NCBI GenBank assembly: GCA_017554335.1
Contig: JAFZIO010000039.1
Location: 1 to 64,000 of the forward strand
From: Bacteroidales bacterium
GTDB taxonomy: Bacteria; Bacteroidota; Bacteroidia; Bacteroidales; UBA932
Direction of reading: 5' to 3'
DNA: 64,000 bases
This document shows, one piece after another, positions 59,882-64,000 of this stretch (positions are counted from its first letter, which is position 1; each line of letters opens with the position of its first letter). The position numbers and the translations under genes were made by a program. The notes under the pieces were generated by a model. That model was not told the origin of the DNA. It saw only the letters and a list, made by a program, of their open reading frames with translations, and made no database searches.

Positions 59882-61925
59882 TGTCTTCCAGCCTTCTTAT
59901 GCTGCGGTAAATTTCTTCTTCAACGCCGGGATTCTGGACTTTAAGATTCTTCAGCGCATCATATATCTCCTGACGGCGCCATGAGTGGGTGTACCAGCCG
60001 AGGGCTTCCGCCGCCGTCATGCGCATGCTCTTGTCCGCCCCTTCGTCGGCTATCAGTTCCAGCAGTGGATTGATGGCCGCAGGCGTGCATGCATTGCGCT
60101 GGCGCTTGATGGTGAACATCTTGTCTTTGTAGGGTGTGCGCCTTTCGCTCAGGGCCTCCAGGTCTTTGTCGCTGCTGAGTATGCCGTTGCAAATGCGCTT
60201 CACTGTAGCTTCATACTCATCCTTCAGCGGCCAGAGGCCTCTCCAGGCCGCATTCATGGCCTTCTCTACATCTTCTGCCGGGTAGAGGGCGAGCGCGCTG
60301 ACCAGGTGGAAGCGTACGCGGGAAGACTCCTGCGGATCCAGGTAGTGGCCGGCGATGGCGTCCAAAAGACCGGGGGCGCCGCAGACCTCCGCGTAACGTG
60401 CTGCCATGCGGCGTATCATCTCGTAGGAATCGTCCAGGCCGGTGCTGATGGCTTCCACCACCAGATTGATGTCTGAGGCCTCCCTCATTATGTAGTAGAA
60501 CGCCTCCAGGCGCACGTTCAGGTAAGGGCTTGTGCGCATCAGGCGCAGGCATTCTGCCGGACTGTATTTGCCGGAGTTGATTTTAAGCCCGACCGTGACG
60601 TCAGGGTTCCTGGGGGCGGTGGAGGCAAAGCGGTAGGTGGGGTCGCCGAAGAGGTGAGACTCGAGGGTCATGTAGTGGCGCGCCCATTCGCCTACGCTGC
60701 TGCCGGCCGCCAGCATGCCTGCAAGCTCGTTTTTCCAGTGGTCCTGGATGATGTTGACGCTGTTGCCGGTAACTGCCATGGTGTGGCTGCCGTGCCCGAA
60801 GGCGTAACGTGCGGCCACGTAGTCGTCATGCAGGAAGGCTCCGTTGAAGCAGGCGTCCAGCAGTATCACCTTCGCCGCCGGCTTGTAGCCGTCCAGGTCG
60901 GGCAGGGTAATGTCTACGGAGGCGGACTTAAGGGAGTCTGCTGCGGTAACGGCAGGGTCGTCCCAACCGGCGAGCCAGCTTTCAGGCACTCCGTAGTCGG
61001 CCATTAGCTTGGCGGCAGCCGCGGCCTTGTCCTTGGCGCTGCGCATCTTGCCGCGCAGGAAGATCTTTGTGTACTCCATGTGCTCGGTGGCCATGTAGGT
61101 ATAGGGCTCCTTGCTTATGTACTGTGCGCCGACGGCTCCGTGGGTGTGCAGGTGGGCGAAATCCACCTCGGGATCGGCCAATACGGCCTTCAGGCGGTCG
61201 CGGGTGTAGCGTTCTTCGTCGAAATGCAGGAAGCGTACCTGACCCACCGGCTCCTTGAGGCCGAACTGCTCGTAGAAGGCGCGCTCCTCGTCGATGCGGG
61301 CGTTGATGCTCTCCGAGCTGTTGCCATGGCCTCCGAAGTGGAACACCTTGTCCAGCGGCTCCCGCCGGCCCTTGGCTTCTGCGGCCCTGTCGAGGAATTC
61401 GCAGATGAGCTCATGGAAACTGTGTCCGGTGTCGGTGCGTGCCGGTTTGATGCGGGCGGTATAGATGTCGCAGCGTACCCTTTGGTCGCCCTCCGGCATC
61501 AGGTCGTAATACCACAACGCGCCGTCCTTCCTGATGAAGCGGAAGCTCAGGCCGAAGTCGTCGTAGAAACGGTCGGAAGGTACGGAGGAACGCTTGTCGG
61601 GCATCTTGGGATCCATCTTGAATGCGGTGCACAGATGGTGGGCCTGGCGTATCATGGGCACGGGGATGTCTCCAACGAGCACCGCACCTTCGAGCTTGCG
61701 CTTGCCGTGCAGCAGTTGCAGGGTGTCGCGCAGGCGTTCCGGGGTCCAGTCGGCCACCAGCACCAGCACGTTCTTTCCGTCGTTCTGGCGTATCGCCGCC
61801 GCGTATCGCTCTATGGAGGCGGAGCAGGCTTCGTAGCTGGCCTTGTCTGCCACGATGGCGAAGGAGTTGCGTGCCTGAATGGGGAGTGCTGCGAAGATCA
61901 GCAGGGCTAAGAGTATCTTTTTCAT
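59865..61925 (-). CDS. Secreted gingipain-fold (C25-like, clan CD) cysteine protease with helical-repeat tail
   Basis: The 686-residue protein has a signal peptide (to residue 18). Clan CD marks are present: four hydrophobic residues then HG in FAHLHTHGA (His262) and KVILLDACFNGAF (Cys359). C25-type flanking motifs are also visible: GAVLVGDIPVP (80-90), a VRCDIYTARI strand, and SHLFGDPTYRF after the catalytic region. Another HG occurs at 200-201 (HFGGHGNSS). From about 465 the protein is helical with HEAT-like repeats. No type IX secretion C-terminal domain or proteinase propeptide is obvious. It lies two bases after the FISUMP-like gene and overlaps the receptor gene. Confidence 0.75.
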   Translation of the reverse strand: MKKILLALLIFAALPIQARNSFAIVADKASYEACSASIERYAAAIRQNDGKNVLVLVADWTPERLRDTLQLLHGKRKLEGAVLVGDIPVPMIRQAHHLCTAFKMDPKMPDKRSSVPSDRFYDDFGLSFRFIRKDGALWYYDLMPEGDQRVRCDIYTARIKPARTDTGHSFHELICEFLDRAAEAKGRREPLDKVFHFGGHGNSSESINARIDEERAFYEQFGLKEPVGQVRFLHFDEERYTRDRLKAVLADPEVDFAHLHTHGAVGAQYISKEPYTYMATEHMEYTKIFLRGKMRSAKDKAAAAAKLMADYGVPESWLAGWDDPAVTAADSLKSASVDITLPDLDGYKPAAKVILLDACFNGAFLHDDYVAARYAFGHGSHTMAVTGNSVNIIQDHWKNELAGMLAAGSSVGEWARHYMTLESHLFGDPTYRFASTAPRNPDVTVGLKINSGKYSPAECLRLMRTSPYLNVRLEAFYYIMREASDINLVVEAISTGLDDSYEMIRRMAARYAEVCGAPGLLDAIAGHYLDPQESSRVRFHLVSALALYPAEDVEKAMNAAWRGLWPLKDEYEATVKRICNGILSSDKDLEALSERRTPYKDKMFTIKRQRNACTPAAINPLLELIADEGADKSMRMTAAEALGWYTHSWRRQEIYDALKNLKVQNPGVEEEIYRSIRRLEDNAHTR

Positions 61926-61927
61926 AG

Positions 61928-64000
61928 CTATTGTTCTATGCAGGGTCGGATGGGGAATACGTACTGGCGGTTGCTGCCGTATGTACTGGTAGGCGCACCT
62001 CCGTTGTAGCAGTTGAGGTTGAAGCCGGATTTATTGTTGTTGGCATTGGCGGCCCAATAAGAGAAACCGGTACCAACCTTACTCAATGAAGCTGCGGTTT
62101 TAGTGGATGTCAGGTTCATGGTGCTCATGGAACCTGTGGCAGGATAGAACGTGGTTTCTCCGCTCTTGCCGGGTGCTGAATAAAACGCATAACCTTGTTC
62201 GAAGGGGAGTGCATTATCGCCGGTGAAGGCCGTCCAGGCGCCGATTGGCGGCAGGCAGGTACCTACCGGGCAGGGGTCGTAAACCGTCTTGACCACAGGC
62301 TCTGCATTGGCTGCATTTGTGCTTGAAGATGCAAATGCTCCCTGGGTGGCATTCCACAGGTTGGCGTAAGTGCCATCTCCGTTGGAGTCTTTGTTGTAGA
62401 AACTGGGGTGGCTGATATAAGCTGCGATACTCTCTCCCAGTCTCATGGCCCGGGTTCCTACAGTATCCCGTCCTGACGTCTTGAACCAGGTTTTCTTGAT
62501 GCAGTCTGCCATGGGATCTGTGTTTGGCGTGCCGTCGCTTGCTACGAACGGGTCTTTGCGTCCCCACTGGTAGAAAGGACAATTGCCCATCTGGTTATCA
62601 ACCTGGGCTGCAGATTGCAGCAGCTTGAATTCAATCGTCTTGCCGCTGCCGCTCTGGGTAAAGGTCAGAAGAGTCTCGTGCGGCTGGTATACTACAGGCG
62701 AATCGTAGGGGGCTACCCATCCGAGATTGATTCGGGTAAACTTATAATTATTACCTGCCTTGTTTGTGATGGCAATGGGCTGCAGTTCGCTTTCAGAGGC
62801 TCCGCAAACCCAGATATGCCAGCTCCAGACCACCCCTCCTTTGGAATCCAGGGCACTGATAACGGCATTTCCTTCGCGAATTGTCTCTGACGGTACCTGG
62901 AAGACAATCTTGTCGTTCTCGCCGCCGTCATTGACGAGTCCCACTTCTTCTGCCACAAGCCCGGGGGCGTCCTGCCACTCGATGCGTGCGCTCACGGCTT
63001 TTGCGCCGGAGCCATTGATGTAGGGGCTGCTTATGGCGGACCCGTAAGCATCGATGAAAGGGGAGAGTGCGGTGGAGCCGCTCACGGCTGGGGCGTACGC
63101 ATTAGTGTTCGGGGCGCCGTTCTTGATGGCGTTACCGTACACAAGAGGGAAGCTGTACCACCCGGGATCCCTGACAACATAGCAGTTGGCGGTATTAACG
63201 CCGCTCAGAGACGCTCCGAACAATGTGTTGTTGTCAGTTGACAGGTCTATGGGAGAGCTGCTGCTGCCGCGCGGGGAAGTCTGCAGTCTGGTATTGTTTG
63301 CGCTTGTGCCTCCGGAGCCCGCATCGGGGGCGAGGCGGTAAACTATATTGCTGTTCGGACTGATTGCCTTCTGGGTGCCTTTGCCGTCGTCCATGTTGAC
63401 ATGGGCGTTGCTGTGGACCGTAAATGACAAGGAGTTGATGCCCGAGTAGGAGTAAAAAATGGTCTTGGTCGCTCCTGGCTGGACAGAACCCGAGTCGTCG
63501 CCGTCCTGCCAGTCAATGCTGAATCCGCTGTCGTATGGCAACGGTGTCATTGACAATTCTCCGGTCTTCAGCCGTTTGCTCCGCGTGGCTGTTACGGGAT
63601 TGGCGGTCGTCTTTTCAACGGAACCGTTTTCGCCGCTGAGCGTAAGAGTAATACCTTTGCTGAAAGTCTGCGGTGCAATTGCAATGTAGTAGGTGCCCGG
63701 CTTGAGCTCAGCCCCTCCGTCTGATATGCTGGCTTCTTTGGCACCTTCTGTTATTACAGGGTCGGGGACTCCGGTTTCAGGATTGCCCGGAACTGTCATC
63801 CTTATCTTGCCTGCAACCAGCTCGCCGTTGTTGCCGCGAAGGGAAATCTTATTGACCCCCGTGACGGCAAGGTTGACTTCTACAAGAGTAACGCAATTCT
63901 GGAATAACAGTTCTTTGGCGTTAGACGAAGCAACAGCCACAATATTGCTGAATTGGTTGGGGATGGCTTTTTGCTCGGACGGAAGGGTAGTGGTGATGCA
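61928..64000 (-). CDS. Fimbrillin/FISUMP-like surface protein, N-terminus outside the window
   Basis: The frame is open from the window edge at 64000 to a stop at 61928, at least 690 residues; the true start and any lipobox lie outside. A fimbrillin-like part (NLAVTGVNKISLRGNNGEL, then KPGTYYIAIAPQTF) is followed by a beta domain and a C-terminal FISUMP-like domain (YDPCPVGTCLPPIGAW, YVFPIRPCIEQ). It is the first visible gene of the protease-receptor unit, and probably a surface-exposed binding protein. Confidence 0.75.
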   Translation of the reverse strand, partial: CITTTLPSEQKAIPNQFSNIVAVASSNAKELLFQNCVTLVEVNLAVTGVNKISLRGNNGELVAGKIRMTVPGNPETGVPDPVITEGAKEASISDGGAELKPGTYYIAIAPQTFSKGITLTLSGENGSVEKTTANPVTATRSKRLKTGELSMTPLPYDSGFSIDWQDGDDSGSVQPGATKTIFYSYSGINSLSFTVHSNAHVNMDDGKGTQKAISPNSNIVYRLAPDAGSGGTSANNTRLQTSPRGSSSSPIDLSTDNNTLFGASLSGVNTANCYVVRDPGWYSFPLVYGNAIKNGAPNTNAYAPAVSGSTALSPFIDAYGSAISSPYINGSGAKAVSARIEWQDAPGLVAEEVGLVNDGGENDKIVFQVPSETIREGNAVISALDSKGGVVWSWHIWVCGASESELQPIAITNKAGNNYKFTRINLGWVAPYDSPVVYQPHETLLTFTQSGSGKTIEFKLLQSAAQVDNQMGNCPFYQWGRKDPFVASDGTPNTDPMADCIKKTWFKTSGRDTVGTRAMRLGESIAAYISHPSFYNKDSNGDGTYANLWNATQGAFASSSTNAANAEPVVKTVYDPCPVGTCLPPIGAWTAFTGDNALPFEQGYAFYSAPGKSGETTFYPATGSMSTMNLTSTKTAASLSKVGTGFSYWAANANNNKSGFNLNCYNGGAPTSTYGSNRQYVFPIRPCIEQ

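Overview
The window looks like a chromosomal segment of a GC-rich member of the Bacteroidales (phylum Bacteroidota). Supporting signs are the Bacteroidota-type RNA polymerase omega-like subunit, the duplicated Skp/OmpH proteins next to BamA and BamD, surface lipoproteins with FISUMP and GLUG-like domains, a TonB-dependent receptor with a carboxypeptidase-like N-terminal domain, the DUF4876 and DUF6850 families, and exact TAnnTTTG -7 promoter boxes (with little sign of Shine-Dalgarno sequences) before many genes. Genus cannot be fixed by reading; an Alistipes-like or related gut lineage is only a guess.

Layout: (1) 1-6345, minus strand: five-gene unit for a PPC/DUF296 protein, a Dcu-type dicarboxylate carrier, a secreted-looking FAD oxidoreductase, a periplasmic metallophosphoesterase and a sodium/solute symporter cut by the window edge. 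A leader with three mutually complementary segments (6390-6536) precedes it. (2) 6559-22978, minus: a complete, tightly packed dcw cluster, mraZ-rsmH-ftsL-ftsI-murE-mraY-murD-ftsW-murG-murC-ftsQ-ftsA-ftsZ, with gltX joined to the end of ftsZ by a 4-base overlap. (3) 22979-23381: the only gene-free stretch over 300 bases, holding the mraZ promoter, two DnaA-box-like sequences and two kinds of palindromic repeat that recur elsewhere in the window. (4) 23382-27040: a histidine acid phosphatase, then a divergent LEA2-like lipoprotein, a SPOR protein and rpoN. (5) 27064-37013, minus: pdxJ, an OmpH-like lipoprotein, a glycosyltransferase, a receptor-fold lipoprotein-like protein, trxB, bamD, the omega-like subunit, recN, a Fur-family regulator, a NigD-like lipoprotein and an organophosphate MFS carrier. 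(6) 37059-46006, plus: nadK, uppS, bamA, ompH, the two subunits of a 2-oxoacid:ferredoxin oxidoreductase and gdhA. (7) rpsU (minus) and a PHP phosphodiesterase (plus) diverge at 46.4 kb. (8) 47668-54221, plus: a 49-residue peptide followed by two large modular surface lipoproteins. (9) 54277-64000, minus: a five-gene cell-surface unit with a fimbrillin/FISUMP-like protein, a gingipain-fold (C25-like) protease, a TonB-dependent receptor, a DUF4876 lipoprotein and a DUF6850 barrel protein.

How it fits together: regions 2, 5 and 6 are housekeeping envelope biology (peptidoglycan precursors, divisome, undecaprenyl phosphate, outer-membrane protein assembly) plus 2-oxoglutarate/glutamate exchange. 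Regions 1, 8 and 9 are accessory. The best candidates for something undescribed are the protease-receptor unit at 54-64 kb, the attenuator-like leader at 6.4-6.5 kb, the small peptide with the modular surface proteins at 47.7-54.2 kb, and the two dispersed palindromic repeat families. No tRNA, rRNA, CRISPR array, insertion sequence or phage gene was recognised.
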